Positions 22,381-35,420 of a stretch of DNA of 64,000 bases are shown here, one piece after another. Location: contig CATQJL010000316.1 in the NCBI GenBank assembly GCA_958299035.1, positions 19,569,676 through 19,633,675 of the forward strand, in the 5' to 3' direction. The notes beneath the pieces were generated by a model. The model was not told the DNA's origin and did no database searches. It saw nothing but the letters and a program-made list of their open reading frames with translations. The first letter of the stretch is position 1, and every line of letters begins with the position of its first letter. Made by a program: the position numbers and the translations under genes. This stretch comes from Cylicocyclus nassatus. Lineage: Eukaryota; Nematoda; Chromadorea; Rhabditida; Strongylidae.

Positions 22381-23429
22381 GCACGCTCTTCATTCACATA
22401 AGCTTTTCATAATTTTTCATACATTGTTCCTTAGTCCTACTGCGCGTGTACACACCAAGTCTCGCGCGATTTCGTTTTCTCTGCGCTGCAAACAAGCCAT
22501 TTTTCCATTTTCTTGATAGTGGGAAATTTTCAGAAAAAAGCTTCCCACAACCTTCATTCACATAATTTTTTAATGAAACTTCTAAGATAAGCCCTACAGG
22601 CCCGTGTTCATCTACCTACCTAGTTTCATACCGTATGGTCATCTGTGCGCTGCAAACGAGCCATTTGAATTCACATCTTCATTTACCAATTTTGCGAATT
22701 TTGTTGGAAAAAATGCTTATTACACCTCCCATTCACATAAGTTTTCCATAACATTTCATGCTTTGTTTCTACTAGCCTCTTTTTGTTCGCCTACGTAATT
22801 TGGTGCTATAACATTACGCCTGCATTGACTGATCATGTAATCATGCTGTTCGTGGCATCGCTCATGCGACGTCGCGCACGCGGCAATTAGCGGCAACGCG
22901 GCGTAGTGCGCGCGAAGTCTGCTGTGCGTTGAGGTTTATGAAAACTATTTTCCGATGAATCAGATGTATAAGGTAAGCATGATTGACCTTCTTTTGCTTG
23001 CACTTGGAATCTTCTTCCGGGGTTCCGCCCCGGATCCCGCAAAAACGATATCCACTTTGCTTTTTGGTCCCAAAACGATTTCCAGCTTGTCATTTGCCCA
23101 CCTCGTGCCGGGCTCTGTAAGCGATCCTTTTGATGAGACACAGCTCAACTAGAGCATTTGCTAGACACTTTGGCTATGTAGTGAATAAAAGGATTTGGAA
23201 GTCAAAAAATATTCTGATAGATAAAAATCTTAGGTGGACCTATAATTTTGGCCAATCTGCTTTTTTCGCAAATTTTGTTTTTTTCTCGGATAATCTAACA
23301 AAAGCGAAACCTGTTCTGGGTAAGCGATAGGCTGGCACACACGCCGTTGTACTGAATTCTAGATCTAAATAGACAGCCGAGGGAGTTACGGCATTTTTTT
23401 AGTTGGGCCTATGATTCTGGGAAGCACGG
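22381..23429. other. Intergenic stretch
   Basis: AT-rich with partly repeated phrases such as CATTCACATAA...TTTTTCATA (22395, 22555 and 22735), suggesting degraded local duplications. No gene supported. Confidence 0.35.
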
Positions 23430-23916
23430 CTCAGACAATTGACCGGAACTTCCGCAGAACGTTTGGTAAATTCCCGCCGGGTACCTGTGGAAGTTCCGTA
23501 AAAGTGCTGGGAAAGTTCCGAATAATGCGAACGACAACAGCAAGAGGACTACCCATGCGAGATTCGGACCTTGCGAATCAATGTGAGACTCACTTATTAT
23601 CCTCTGCACAACCTATGACATATTCCACAATACATCTAGTTGTCGGCTAGGGAACTTTGTAAGAGACAACACACCCAACACACTTAAAGAGTTGCGGAAG
23701 TACTGACAGGTAAAGTGCTGCGAAACCGCTGGCATTTCGCGGAATTACAACGTTCTGTGACAAGTCCTGCGGAAGTTCTCGTTTTAAACCCGTCTCACCT
23801 GAATTCCTGCGAAGTTCCCATTTTGAACGTTTTCACTTCTGTAATAATAAACGAAATCCCGACGGAACCGCTGCAAGTATTGCTTGTCCTGTGGAAGTTC
23901 CGGTGGATTGCTTGAT
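23430..23916 (+). mobile_element. CTCAGAC-ended repeat, copy A
   Basis: The left end CTCAGACAATTGACCGGAAC and the complement of the right end (ATCAAGCAATCCACCGGAAC) form an inverted repeat. Inside are several GCGGAAGTTC/GAACTTCCGC strings. A second full-length copy lies at 27201-27676 and a partial inverted one at 24939-25270. The superfamily is not determined. Confidence 0.65.
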
Positions 23917-24938
23917 TGTAGTATGGTGGAGAATTCAAACAAATGAAGCAAGATATGTTTTGAGGAATGCATCCCCGCCACTCACCACTTTGCCTCCATT
24001 TTACGAACAAAGTAATATTTGTGATAATCTACACTTTTCCATAATGCTGGAGCTTTTTGTTAGAGAGCATGTTGCCTTCATGCTACACTTTTATACAAAC
24101 TTAGTTTTGTGACACATTCCGAGTTTTACCGATTGAAAACATGGTGCCACCAATGAAACGTTTTTGTTTGCATCCATTACTCACTGCGCCTACATAGAAT
24201 TGTCAAGAGGTAAAAGGTTTCCAGTTTGACGCCAACAACAAGACTGGCCCCAATCCGTTCTCTTTCGATTTGCATCTACTATTAGTAGGGTAATCCTGTA
24301 ATATCGCCTTTGTTCCTGGCTTGTTTGCCAATCAGAAGCTCAACACTTTGAAGGCACATATTTCTACATGTTTTGTTCACTGCATGTTTGGCAATTAAAG
24401 CTCCACACTGCGAAGGCAGTGTGGAGCTTTAATTGCCAAACAAGCAGTGAACAAAACACATATTTCTACATATTGTGGCACATATTTCTACATATTTAGC
24501 AGATGCGTTTCTCCTTTCAGAAAGAGATGCAAACTTGCGCTGTTTCCAAAGAGATGGAAGAAATGTATGTGTACAAAAAAGGTATGTCATTTTAAAAGGA
24601 GATTCTGTCTTCTAAATAGTTTCTCAAATGTCTGTAATGTTTATTTCATCACGTGTAATGTCAAAAAAGCGCAGGCAATTTTGTTGTGGGCCAAATAAAA
24701 CAACGTTTTTTCATTAATTTTGGGAAATTCCCGATTAAGAACATCGAGCAGCCGACATGAATCTAAACGAATCTGAAGAGTTGGGTAACTCACGCTTTCA
24801 ATTGATTTGCTTTTCCAGCATAGTGTAGGTAAAAGCTTTTCAAGCATAGTGTAGGTAAAACCTCTAATTCCTCGTATACACTTCAAATACGTCATCTGCA
24901 AGATCACTGAAATCAGGGTGCCGCGTTTTCCGGAACTG
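23917..24938. other. Intergenic stretch with one hairpin
   Basis: AT-rich, no gene supported. It contains the hairpin at 24371-24456 and a short tandem duplication (AGCATAGTGTAGGTAAAA) at about 24818-24860. Confidence 0.35.
24371..24456. repeat. Near-perfect 40-bp hairpin
   Basis: The arm TTTGGCAATTAAAGCTCCAC...CTGC is followed by GAAG and the exact complement. Both arms extend outward through GTTCACTGC/GCAGTGAAC with a few extra bases. It could be a tiny MITE or an RNA hairpin; nothing else tells which. Confidence 0.7.
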
Positions 24939-25270
24939 CTCAGAGAATTCACGGGACTTCCGCAGGGCAAGCACAGTCTGCAGCGGTCCCGCAGGACTTT
25001 GTTTACTATTGCAAAAGCGGAAAGGTCGAAAATCGGAATTTCTCCAGGATTTTCACTCCCGAGTGCTTGAAAATAGGAACTTCCGCAGGACTTTTTACAA
25101 AGCGCTGCGGAACTTTCGGAAAAAACCCGCGGTTCCGCAGAATTGTGAATGTCAGTAATTCCGCAGAGTTTTGAATATGTTGTCATCGTATGATGTTGCC
25201 TCGCCAACAACTAGAGTGCATGATCGAACATGTCAGCCATAGTGCAGAGGATAGTATGAGATTGGTGCCA
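24939..25270 (-). mobile_element. CTCAGAC-ended repeat, copy C (partial, inverted)
   Basis: On the minus strand it matches copies A and B: GGCTGACATGTTCGAT, the GTTGT block, GAATTACTGACATTC, AAGTCCTGCGGAAGTTCC and the end GTGAATTCTCTGAG. The opposite end is not found, so it is truncated near 25270. Confidence 0.6.
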
Positions 25271-27200
25271 TAGTAATGCGCGTTTTTCTAGCCGTCGTTT
25301 AAGTACGTTTTTCCTATCACACTTTTTTTTGAAAAAAAAAACTTATCAGAAAGCTCTTTTCATGCTCTATCTAATGTTGTTGAAGCGAGCTTTTAGCCTC
25401 ATTCGTTACGAATTCATAGAGGTTCACATAACGCAATCGAACCCAGAATTTCGTTGCATTTACTTTTCTGGCCAGGATTCAAGCGCGATGAAAGGCATTC
25501 TTCTGAAAATTCACCTACTACATATATTGAATGTCTACATTAAGTAAATTTTACTATTGTCCTAGAAATCACATAGATTGAGATATCGGCGCCTTAACTT
25601 GGGCAGTCGTTTTAATCATTTTGTGCCCTGTGAATATCTTTTGGAGAAGGCAATCGCCAAAACTTTGCTCATTCCTGTAAACGTAAAAGTGGACCTCCTG
25701 TTTACAGTTTTTGCGAAAACGTTTGGCTGTTTACTATGCAGAAAATCATAAAAACTACATATTTTGGGCATCGAGGCCTACGAAATAATGTTGGAAAAGC
25801 GGGTAATTTTAGATTTTAATTTTTCCTTTTCGCAAATCTTCTTTGTTTGAGACCTTCGATTTTTTCTACTTAACTTACGGCTACAAGGTAGGCCGCTTAT
25901 CATTTATTCTACAAATTTTGAAGGAAGTTATGATCAATTTGAAATGAAGTTTCAAAAAAACTTTTCTGCTTGTTAATCCATATTTTTCTGTCTATTTGTG
26001 ATGTGAGTATAGATGGATGTGCGCTGTATTGCGGAAGGTTTGCTACCTCTGATAGTCTTTATCGCATTGAAGAATGTAATTTCTAGGAAATTATAGCACG
26101 TTAAAATAAGAACACGCAAAACGCGCATTATTTTTGCATCAACTTAACAGCTGAGCCTCGCTGCCAATAGAGTAAGGTTGCTGAGTAGAAAAAAACCAAG
26201 TACAGGGAAAGGGTAGAATGGGCCTGATTCACACAATTTTGACGCCAGCGCAATTCGATTCATGAAATTCGCAACTTCCATTGCAATGACGCAGTCTGAT
26301 GACCTTTGACAATGTACTTATATCTAGATTACATTCCCTTCTATTTCCGGGAATTTTCTTGTGATTTCACCATTTGATAAGCGAAACATTGAGAAGAGCT
26401 CGATAAACTTATGACACAGAAATAAAGAGGCATGAATCACGCAGCAATCTTCTCAAAAGTGCTGGAAACATCCATTAACATCAGAATCATTGACCCAGCA
26501 TTTCAGATTACATGACGTTGCAATTTCTTGTAATTCAACTCTTATTTTTCTTCAAATTCTCATGCTTTTATTCGACAGCGGACTTGTTTGAGATCTATGA
26601 AAGTGAGGGTGTATCGATCTGTTATAAGGGCAAAGTTAGTACGAATTCTGACTAACGCACGATATGTTTACTGTTCGTAACCCCCCAAAAAAGGGTTAGG
26701 CTATCATTTTGAGCAAACTATCGGTCTATGGCTTTTTAAAGAGCGTTGGCAGTGTAAGCCATCATATTCTCGGAATTTTTGAAGCGTGTCTCACAATTTT
26801 TTCATTCTCATGATTCATGGCGTATAGACTACATTTGCGCAATACACTTGAAAGGTAGCTTTAGTCATCGCTTTTGACTCAAATCTCACAAAGACCATCG
26901 TCATTATAATAAAGTCCTAATTACAGATTTTGTGCGTGTGTAGCGATATTGTTGAATGAGAAAAGACCAACAAATTTTGGCTACAAATTTCCCATTGCTG
27001 TTCAAAATTCGCCTGTCCCTTCTCACAACATTTTACGTAGACTTTGTATTTTAAGCACCAAAAATAAATCAGATATCTATAGAATTTTCACCTGCGCAAA
27101 AGAAGTTCTAAACTATTTAAGCTGGAATCTTCTATGACACCAAGGCAACAGAAATTGGCAGAAAAGCGCAAATGTCTTCTTTTTCGATTTTCTGCTAAAT
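25271..27200. other. Intergenic stretch, nothing supported
   Basis: AT-rich with no exon set, RNA gene or terminal inverted repeat that I can support. Confidence 0.35.
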
Positions 27201-27676
27201 ATCCAAGCAAGTGATCGAAACATCCGCAAAACGTTTGGAAAAGTTGCCCCGCGTCACCTGCGAAAGTTCCGTAAACGTGCTGCGGAAGTTTCGAAGATTG
27301 CGAACCACAACAGCAAAAGAGAACACCTAGGCAAAATTACCTTACTTTATTGACTGTAAGACTCACCTACTACCCTTTCTACTACGGCTGACATGTTCGA
27401 TGATGCACTTTAGTTGTTTAAACATCATACTAGACAGCACATTCAAAACCCTGCGAAAGTACTGACATGTTAAAGTGCTGTGGAACCCCTGGTATTTTTC
27501 GGAATTTTCGCAGCTTTTTTAACGAATCCTGCGGAAGTCCCCGTTTTTAACCTGTCTGACGTGAAAATGCGGAAGTTCCCACTTTCAACGTTTTCACATT
27601 TGCAGTAGCAACCAAAATCCTGCGAAACCGCTGCAAATTTTGCTTGTCCTGCGAAAGTTCCGGTGAACTGTCTGAG
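27201..27676 (+). mobile_element. CTCAGAC-ended repeat, copy B
   Basis: It is collinear with copy A (23430-23916): ATCCGCAAAACGTTTGG, GAAAGTTCCGTAAACGTGCT, GAACCACAACAGCAA, GTACTGACATG, TAAAGTGCTG and the right end GTTCCGGTGAACTGTCTGAG. Same orientation as copy A. No coding capacity. Confidence 0.65.
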
Positions 27677-27993
27677 TATAATACTCTTTGTCGGCTACTC
27701 ACGTGCAGAAATGAGATTTTCGATATCTGCTTTCAAGGGTTAGTAGAATATAACAGTGTAGATAAGTAGTAAGTAGCGCGCGTTTGTGTTTGCCGATTTT
27801 TGGCCATTAATTTTTCCCTCAAATCAAAGCGGTGCATATAAAGAATGTTGTGAATTTTTTTGGGTTGAAATTTAATTTGCAACAATTGAAAACTTTTGGC
27901 TTCAAACATTAAGCGAATTAGATGTGCGCACTCTGTGGACAAATTTTACTTTTTGTGAGGCTAACAAAATGTCTTGATCTCGTAATCTCAGGA

Positions 27994-28238
27994 ATGCCGG
28001 AATCAAGCGACATGGACAAGCTTATTGAAATTCTTCTCATTTTATTCTTGCCGGTAAGCTTTCAAGATGCTTCTGCTCAATAAAACATTGCTGTAAAACT
28101 CAGCTATTTCAGCCGTTGGCGGTTTGGTATCACGACCGAGCGTGCTCCTGCCAAGTTTGTCTCAACATCATTCTGCTATTCTTCTTTGTAATACCTGCTG
28201 TGATCCATGCTATGTGGTACTGCTACATGAGAAAGTAA
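27994..28238 (+). CDS. UPF0057/PMP3-family small membrane protein, copy 2
   Basis: Two exons, 27994-28053 and 28113-28238, with a 59-bp intron (gtaagc...atttcag) in phase 0 give 61 residues: MPESSDMDKLIEILLILFLP joined to PLAVWYHDRACSCQVCLN and a second hydrophobic segment ending VIHAMWYCYMRK. The family (PMP3 in yeast, plasma-membrane proteolipid affecting membrane potential and ion tolerance) has two membrane segments around a P-P-hydrophobic-A-V motif and a second segment L-G-x-x-P-G-x-x-H. Here P20-P21 and the central Cys-x-Cys-x-x-Cys are present, but the second segment reads FFFVIPAVIH, so both conserved glycines are lost. An AG at ctcag two bases before the ATG could accept a trans-spliced leader. 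A related gene with the same intron position lies at 42574-42816. Confidence 0.85.
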
Positions 28239-30734
28239 CAATTGTCGATATTACCGTTTTTGGATGCTAAAAAATTTCTCCATCAGCAAATTTTTATTGA
28301 CATTCGATAGAAGTGCGTTTATAATTTGCCATTGTTTCACGAAAGAGTATAAACTGCCATGAGAAAGATTAATAAAAATTCGTCTTTTCAAGATTCTACT
28401 TTCCGGTAAACTGATATAGGACCCGATAAGTGACCGCCGGCCATCCTGTAAGTGGCCAGCAAGCGCCCATAGTTGACAATCTGCATGCTTGTAAGGCTTA
28501 CATTGAGTTGATAAACCTTTTAGCCTGTCTTTCACAACGACAACTTGAGTGCAAGTTGAGCAGTTTGTTTGCTCATCTGTTCGACAAATATCCTCTGATG
28601 TCTTCACTTCCTAAGCATAGAAACTTAATGTCGGATAGGATCAAATTTAAGAACGATGCCCAGCCGTGCGCTTGGGGGTAGGCCCACCGTTGCGGCATAC
28701 CTTATGCGAGTTGCGCCTCAACCTAAGCAAGTGCGACCTTTGATAAGGCTCGCTGCCCGCCAAGTGATATGATTGGGCCAAGACTCCCCGAAAGTTTTTT
28801 CCCAAGTTCAACTTCGGCCGCGGCGTTCCCTGCAAACATACTACATGGGCCGCGTCGTGCGAGGACCTGAAATTTCAAGGGCTGCGGCGCGCCATATAAC
28901 ACTCTTTGAGGCCGCAAACTTCCCGATGCAATAGAGTAGGTCCCATATTTAAGCGATTTCAGTTCAAAAGGATAACAGGGTTTAGAAAGCTTAAATAGCC
29001 TCAAATGCGGCCAGGAGCCGAGCTTCAGCTTGAAATACTCCCGTCAAAACATTTCACATTGCATGATAGAATTCGTTCACCGCACATAGTTATGACTTGA
29101 GGCACTGTCCACCTAGATTTCCTACCATTGCCTGAGTCTGTTTTGGTCATTCCAGGGCCTTCTCATGTCCTTGATTCCGAATCTGAAGTCGTGAATCCGC
29201 TAAGACTCAGACAAGCGCCGTTTCGGGAACCCCGGGACGGATTTACCAAAGCGAGGAATGGTGGGGCGAGTACGGATGGGAGGGCATTCCTGGAGGGGAC
29301 GTTTCGTCGAGTTCTCTGCCCTCTTCGTTATTTCAAAGCGATTTTATTGCTTTCAAAGCGATATCTTGTAGCGAAGGGGGGGGGGGAGGCCCTGCTGTCG
29401 TATGCTGTCAAAATCTTAAAACTTCCTACTTAGGTAGAGAAGCCTTTGAGCCTGCCTACTTTACGCAATGCGGTTAAGTACCCCTGTCACGGCAGTTGGC
29501 TGCCAGACGTCCATAAGCTTGACTTTTGTAATTTGTTGAGAGCGGATCAAGTCCTGTTCATACAGGCATATTTATGTGCGCTTGAATACATTTTTGGAAC
29601 GAGCGGGACGGATAAACTCGTATAAGCGCTGAACAGTCAAGTCGGGAATTTGGCGAAATGCTTTTAGAGGTTTCCAAAGCAGATGGCTACTTCAATTTGT
29701 ACTCGACAGAACTGATTCACACAAATAATGATTATTCCACAATCATACAATCATCGTTCAAACTTTGATAAAATGAGGTTCAAACGCTTTTCTCAAACGC
29801 TTGTGTTCGCAACACTTTATCAATCATTTCTAAATTATTTATGATACCCAACATATTACTCATATCTTGGGAAACACCAAGCTCCAAAGCTCATAAAATA
29901 GATATCACACCTACAGCTCATAAAATGGATATCACACCTACAAAGTTGTCAAAAATCTATGATGCAAAGTCGAAAAAAAGTTTTAGACTTGTACGGTTCG
30001 GAAGTGTAAATGCTGTTTCATTTGTGTTTTACCGAAAATCACCTCAATCGAACTGCCTCCATTCTCGTACACAGCCCCAAACCTGGAGTTTTTCAACCAC
30101 AAGCGGAACACCAATCAAGAACGGTCGAGCAAGAAGTATGATTGGTGAGAAGGAATTGCTGTAAAGTGAATTTTTAATAAACCCGTTATAAAATACAGGA
30201 GTAAATTCGTGACATCCGGTATATTAATGGTAGTATCAGTCCTATTTGAAGGCTGCGGTATCGTGGCGACTTTCTGAAATGCAGAAAGGGTTCTTGCCAA
30301 AGAAACAACAAAAGAGACGCGCAAAGGACAACACAGCTTCTATAGCCCGTCGCGCTGTGCTCGGAGAGCCAACGCTGTTGCGTCTATCGAATATAGTGAA
30401 TAACTGGAAGAGGCGCAGAGAAAAAAGTGGCGAGAGTACGCGACGAACGTCCACCGCAGGACGCGCAGCACACAGCTCCTCGCACTGCGGTGGACGGCCT
30501 ATACACGCACACAACACGAAAAAGCGTTCGTGCCGCTACAAGCCAATAGCCAAGCATCCAATAAGGAAGCAGAGTCCTTTTTAGGCTGCGACTATTTCCA
30601 ACCTAGAAAAGTGAAGGGGATAACCGAGGCTTGAAGTGAGTGCTGACGTAAGTTTACATGGTCAGACTGGGTTGTGAGGAATAAAGAGGGAAGAATAAGT
30701 GATACTGAATAATATGGTAATTTTTTCGATGCTT
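28239..30734. other. Gene-poor stretch
   Basis: Two GC-rich islands (28660-28910 and 30250-30540) and a G-run near 29378 stand out, but no spliced gene could be built. A minus-strand frame 28251-28607 and a plus-strand frame 30246-30584 are open for about 110 codons without recognisable motifs. A 27-bp direct repeat (AGCTCATAAAAT...GATATCACACCTAC) is at about 29888-29942. Confidence 0.3.
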
Positions 30735-31750
30735 TAGCTTCTAAACTTCATCGAACTGAGACCTTCTCGATTTAGGAAAGCTTTATGTCTCGTCAATCGA
30801 CATACCAGTCGAAAGCTTGGAATATGTAGAAACGACGTATGCCTCTTCTTTTTTCTCCAGCTTTTTTGTGAATTCACATATGAAATTTTTTATCTAGCTG
30901 CAGAATCAGCTGATTTTATGCGGTCAATTTGCGCTCCATTTCTGAAAGGAAGAGGAAAACTAGAAAAAAGGGACGGTCTGTGTTTATACTGGTAAAGTCT
31001 TGCTCCGTAACGCAATTAGACGAGTAGACGTCTTCAATCATTCTTTGAAATTCCCTCACAAAACAAAACTGTTTTGTGAAACTAAAACTGTTTATAACAT
31101 TTCCTCACAACTTGAATGCCGTGTATCTCCGAGTAGAGGGGCGCTAGGATAAAGGGAACGGTCTATATCGATCCCCGTTTTGTGAGCTTTCTAATGGAAT
31201 GTAGATTGCTAGATAATGACTTGTGGCTTTTCAAGAATGGGGTAGAGGCGTTTACTATTAGCCTGCTAACTCCGCTCCGTCCACAGTCCCCTCAATGGCT
31301 TGGCTTTCATGGGTCGCCGGAGTAAATCTTTTTAAGCGGGAAAGCTTTATGCACCAACATTTTATATACCATATTATAGCCAAGAGCACGAGAAATCGAC
31401 TTAAACCGTTTTTTTAACTGTTCTGCGAAGCGAGATGTGAAGACTTTTATTTGGTTGCAATATTATTAATTTTTAAGAATTCGTGTCTTGATTTTGAAGG
31501 TCTTGTTCGAGACTTTGCATGTAAATGGAAAGCTCAAAATTCAAAATTCTGACTGCTTCCTTACATGTGCTTTCTATGAAAGAAGATATAATTCAATTTT
31601 TTTCAGCGAACATGCACCTATCATGGGCGAACCGGACTTCCTACTCTTGTATAATTCTTTTCTGCGACAAAAATGTATATATTCATCAAACAATGTTGCT
31701 TATTTGAAGAATCAGACATCTTTTAAATTTTTGGATTTATTTCGCTAAAC
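30735..31750 (+). repeat. Dispersed ~1-kb repeat, copy 1 (inverted copy at 53032-53990)
   Basis: Five separated blocks match 53032-53990 in inverted order and orientation: the CATAAAGCTTT block, AAGCTTTCGA-TGGTATGT, CTTTCAGAAATGGAGCG, ACTTGTGGCTTTTCAA and AAGAATCAGACAT. The element is diverged and non-coding now. Its terminal structure was not resolved. Confidence 0.55.
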
Positions 31751-33239
31751 TCTAAACCATTTTGAAAGAGACAGAAAGTATCAAGCTTGCGTTTTCCTTA
31801 GCAAGCGGGTTAAAACTGCAGTCATGTTATGGACTGACAAGGGAGGTCACGAAGTCGAAGTGGTCGATCATCACAAATTGCATACATCTAGTGAGAGCTT
31901 GAAGCGCTGGTTCCAATTCTGCTTTTCAAATTTGCAAAGCGCTTCCGAGAAAGAAGTTATGATCATTTTTTAAGACGAAATGACGAACCAATTGCCTGAA
32001 TAAAATCATTCGTTACGTCCTTTATAGAGGTCACCTGAAGCAGTAGAAAGTACGGATGTATTAGGCAGTATGAGTTCATTGCATGAAGTATCCTGACACT
32101 TGCCGCTGCTTTTATTGAGTTCTAGGGGAGTGTAGCGATTAATTTTGTCTCAAAAATCTTTTCATTCTTCGCCTTAATAAATGCTCATAACTCCTCTCTT
32201 AAAAACTTTTTGCAAATACAAAAGGCATAATTGAAATCAGCTCTTTGATTTCATTAATGGTACGATTTGCGGTGATCGGACCTTTGTGACCATCTTTTGT
32301 GAGAAGAAGCAGCAGCTGGCGGTTCAAACAAATTGTGCACCATTTATCATAGGTGTTTTATTCTGCCATTATGCCTTGACCGTAGTCTCACCCTTCAGGC
32401 GATGGGAACATCCAGATGCCAGCCCAAAACTGAAGTAAGAGGAGTGGAGAGAAATTGCTTCACCTATCGCACCCATAGCTGCAAGTCTGGAGTTCTTTTT
32501 ATTACAAGAGTAGCAAGGTACAAAGATGGAGAGAAAACGAACAAACTCTTCTGAAAACTGTAAAAAACTCCAAAAATAGCTATTTCTTGCTGCCCAAAAC
32601 TGCATGCGAGATCCCTGAAAGAATGACCCTTGCGATTGTTGTACTAGTTCACCTCGCAATTATGTAGAAAACTGGGACCAACGATGACAAAAGGCGTTAA
32701 GCATGCTTGCGACTGCTTGTGAAAAAATCATCATGAAATCACCTACAATCAATGAAGCACCTAACAATAAGATCAACAAAACCACAGTATAAGTATATTG
32801 ATTGGCCACGTTTGTTTGATCGATACGAATCTATAGTGATGTCTACCAAAGATTTTGTTTGGTTATGTATGATGTATTTGCAAGTACCTATTCAAATTCG
32901 TTGCCCATGCTCATTTGAATTACCCTAGACACATTCAAAATCTTTCGGATCAGAAGGAGCGCCTATTTTTTCTTTGATCCACTATCTGACATTATGTACA
33001 GAAAAGTATGCCAAGATGTTGACTTTCATTTGAAAAAATTTCTGGCTAACTATGAGCAAAGATTAGCTGCTAGAGCCTCATCGAAATTCTTTTTTTAATA
33101 AGTTGACGGAAAACTCAAATCAAATCGAAATTTGCCATACTTGATTGATTAATCAGGCCAAGTTTTTATCGCAGATGGTGAGAAATTGAATGCTCTAGCC
33201 AGCCATTCCAGTAGCTGTTCACTTTCGCAGAATTATTTA
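31751..33239. other. Intergenic stretch with one R3 repeat copy
   Basis: No gene supported. It contains a copy (32385-32490) of a repeat also present at 52740-52870 and 54110-54250. Confidence 0.35.
32385..32490 (+). repeat. Dispersed repeat R3, copy 1
   Basis: CCAGATGCCAGCCC, AGAGAAATT and CACCTATCGCA-CCATAG match the complement of 52740-52870 block by block. A third, more diverged match is at 54110-54250. Confidence 0.5.
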
Positions 33240-33278
33240 TGAGCAAATTTCTACGTCCACTCCTCCTCCTCGCCGCAG

Positions 33279-34090
33279 TTGTCTAGCAAATGTGTGCTTC
33301 AACTCACTGATATCTATAAGATATTGATCCGATTAAGGCCATCAATCAGTGAAACATATGGTGGTATTCCGCAAGTTGTATTCAAAAAATGCGTCTCATC
33401 AATCTGCATTCCTCTGGCACACATTTTCAACATAACAATGATTCTAGGAAAGGTCCCTCACCTTTGGAAAGGAGCATTGGTCACGGTTCCGAAGATATCC
33501 GAAGCTCATTGCGCCTCAAACTTTCATCCCATAAGTCTTACTTCTACCGCAGTAAAATTAATAAAGATAATACTTTGGGAAAAGCTACTTTCATGCCTTG
33601 GCAATGATGTTGCAATGATGTATTCCTCCAAACCAACATGGTTTGGCGGAGTTTTCCAACGCTACGAATGTTGTGGACTCCATTTTTGACTGGAATTTGG
33701 CGTTGAACAGAGGAATGTCAACAGATGTTGCTTATAAAGATCTCTCAAAGCTTTTGATAGAGTCGATCATGCTAAGCTTATATGCAAGCTAGAACAATTT
33801 GGTCTGAAAGGTAATCTTTTGAGCTGGCTTAGATTTTACGTGAGCAACAGAGGAATGACATTCAAAGTAGGACATCATTTTTCAAACAATAGGTCTGCCG
33901 CAGTGGCATTCTACAAGGAGGAGTACTTTCTAAATTGCTTTTCCTTGTCGCCGAGGTCCCGTCTATTTTGAAAACGTCTGCTGTTCTTACGATTCAGATG
34001 TACGCAGACCATGTCAAAATTTACGGGATCTATGACAGAGTCGACTGGCACGAAATTCAGTCTCAATGAAGAGATCGTTGGATCACATGC
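33279..34090 (+). pseudogene. LINE C reverse transcriptase, fingers and palm
   Basis: Frames read GGIPQVVFKKCVSSICIPLA, VPHLWKGALVTVPKIS and NFHPISLTSTAVKLI, then after shifts DWNLALNRGMSTDVAYKD, LSKAFDRVDHAKLICKLEQF and GVLQGGVLS-like coding in a third frame. The motif C site reads TACGCAGACCAT (34001-34012), that is YADH instead of YADD. At least three shifts plus this substitution make it inactive. Confidence 0.8.
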
Positions 34091-35420
34091 ATACCTTCGA
34101 TAGTCTAGAGACAGGGCGTCAAAAGTGAAAGTTGTTTGAACATCTGACGCCATAAATAGTGAAGGTTGTTCAAAGAAGATCAGAGAAGATAAAATGACGT
34201 GAAACAGATACAAAAAGCAAAAGGAACTGCTAAAAATCGGATAAAAACGCTGCAATGAGGTTTGAATTCTTTCACTTGGCGGCTTTTCAAAGTGCAAGTT
34301 TGCGCTCCAGGACCAGCAATTCGCAACACGGGGTTTTAATTTTTGAAGCGTCCTTTGAATTTTTACCCCCACATTGACGTTCTTGTTTTCTGGGACGTTG
34401 TCTGGATTGTTGCACTTATTGTTCTGAGCAATAGTCGCCCAAGCTGGAAAAAAATCGATGCGAAGGCACTGAGACAGAACAAGGTAAAGAAAAACGCACT
34501 TTTTACGACTTTTCGCAAAAGTTTCCACCTTAATAAAAGAGGTAAGGGCTGGGTGGTTGTCTGCATTATGAACAGAAGCAAGATATAGAATGCACGAAAA
34601 AACCGCGTAAAAAGAGGTAAACTAGAAGAAGAACAATAGATTTTCGAAAACAAGGTTTTTGCCGGATTTCTCGATCAAATCAAAAAATATGGTTTTGGGA
34701 CGTTGTCAGCGTAAAAGTAGAGATCAAGAGCTTCAAAACGATATATAGCTTGTAAAAATTGGATTCGAAACAGCTGAGAAAAGGGTACCAGAGCCAAATG
34801 CCCGGCGTCCCGTGTTTGGGGTAGCGAGGTAGCGCGCAGCGCGCGGAGACGCAGACAAGTAGCGGAGCCAGACCAGAGCCGACGAGGCATTTGGCTCTGG
34901 TCGTAGATTTCCGCGGGGTCTCAATGAAACCCTGCAACATTATATATCATTCTGACCGTCATGACACGACGAGGAGAACTGACAACGTCCCAAGCTTTAA
35001 AATTCACTCACTGACGAGATAGACCAGCATTTTCGAGCGCGACTCTCTGCGCACATTTGAGCGCAGTTTCTCGCTTCAATTTAACTGCAACAGCTTTCCC
35101 AAACTTCTAAAACTCAATTTTGATCAGGTAAGAGGCCAACCGAGAAACGTTGTCCTGAATTTTGAGGAAGCTTTCACAGAAAATCTCTTCACAGCATAAA
35201 AAAAAGCTTCAAAAAAGCAATTTCTCGGTTTCGCTGGGACCTACTTCAGATATTTTCTCCTATATTTGGTTCATTCACATCGGTTCCGATATAGTCTGGA
35301 TTATAGCATCCGGGGCTTCGCCCCGGATGACTTCTTTTTTTTCCCGAGTGAAGGTTGTCTCCTCTCATGGCCCTCAAAGTGAAGGTTACCAGAGTACATG
35401 GCTCTATGTATCGAGGGTAT
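34091..35420. mobile_element. Mutator-like (MULE) non-autonomous element
   Basis: Ends ATACCTTCGATA and the complement of ATACCCTCGATA are flanked by a perfect 10-bp duplication GATCACATGC (34081-34090 and 35421-35430). Direct repeats of 9-11 bp are typical of Mutator-like elements. Removal of element plus one duplication restores the LINE C frame, which fixes the borders. Inside are further inverted strings (GGGACGTTGTCAG at 34697 and its complement at 34978), a GC-rich stretch 34790-34920 and the palindrome CATCCGGGGC-TTCG-CCCCGGATG near 35310. No transposase recognised. Confidence 0.7.
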
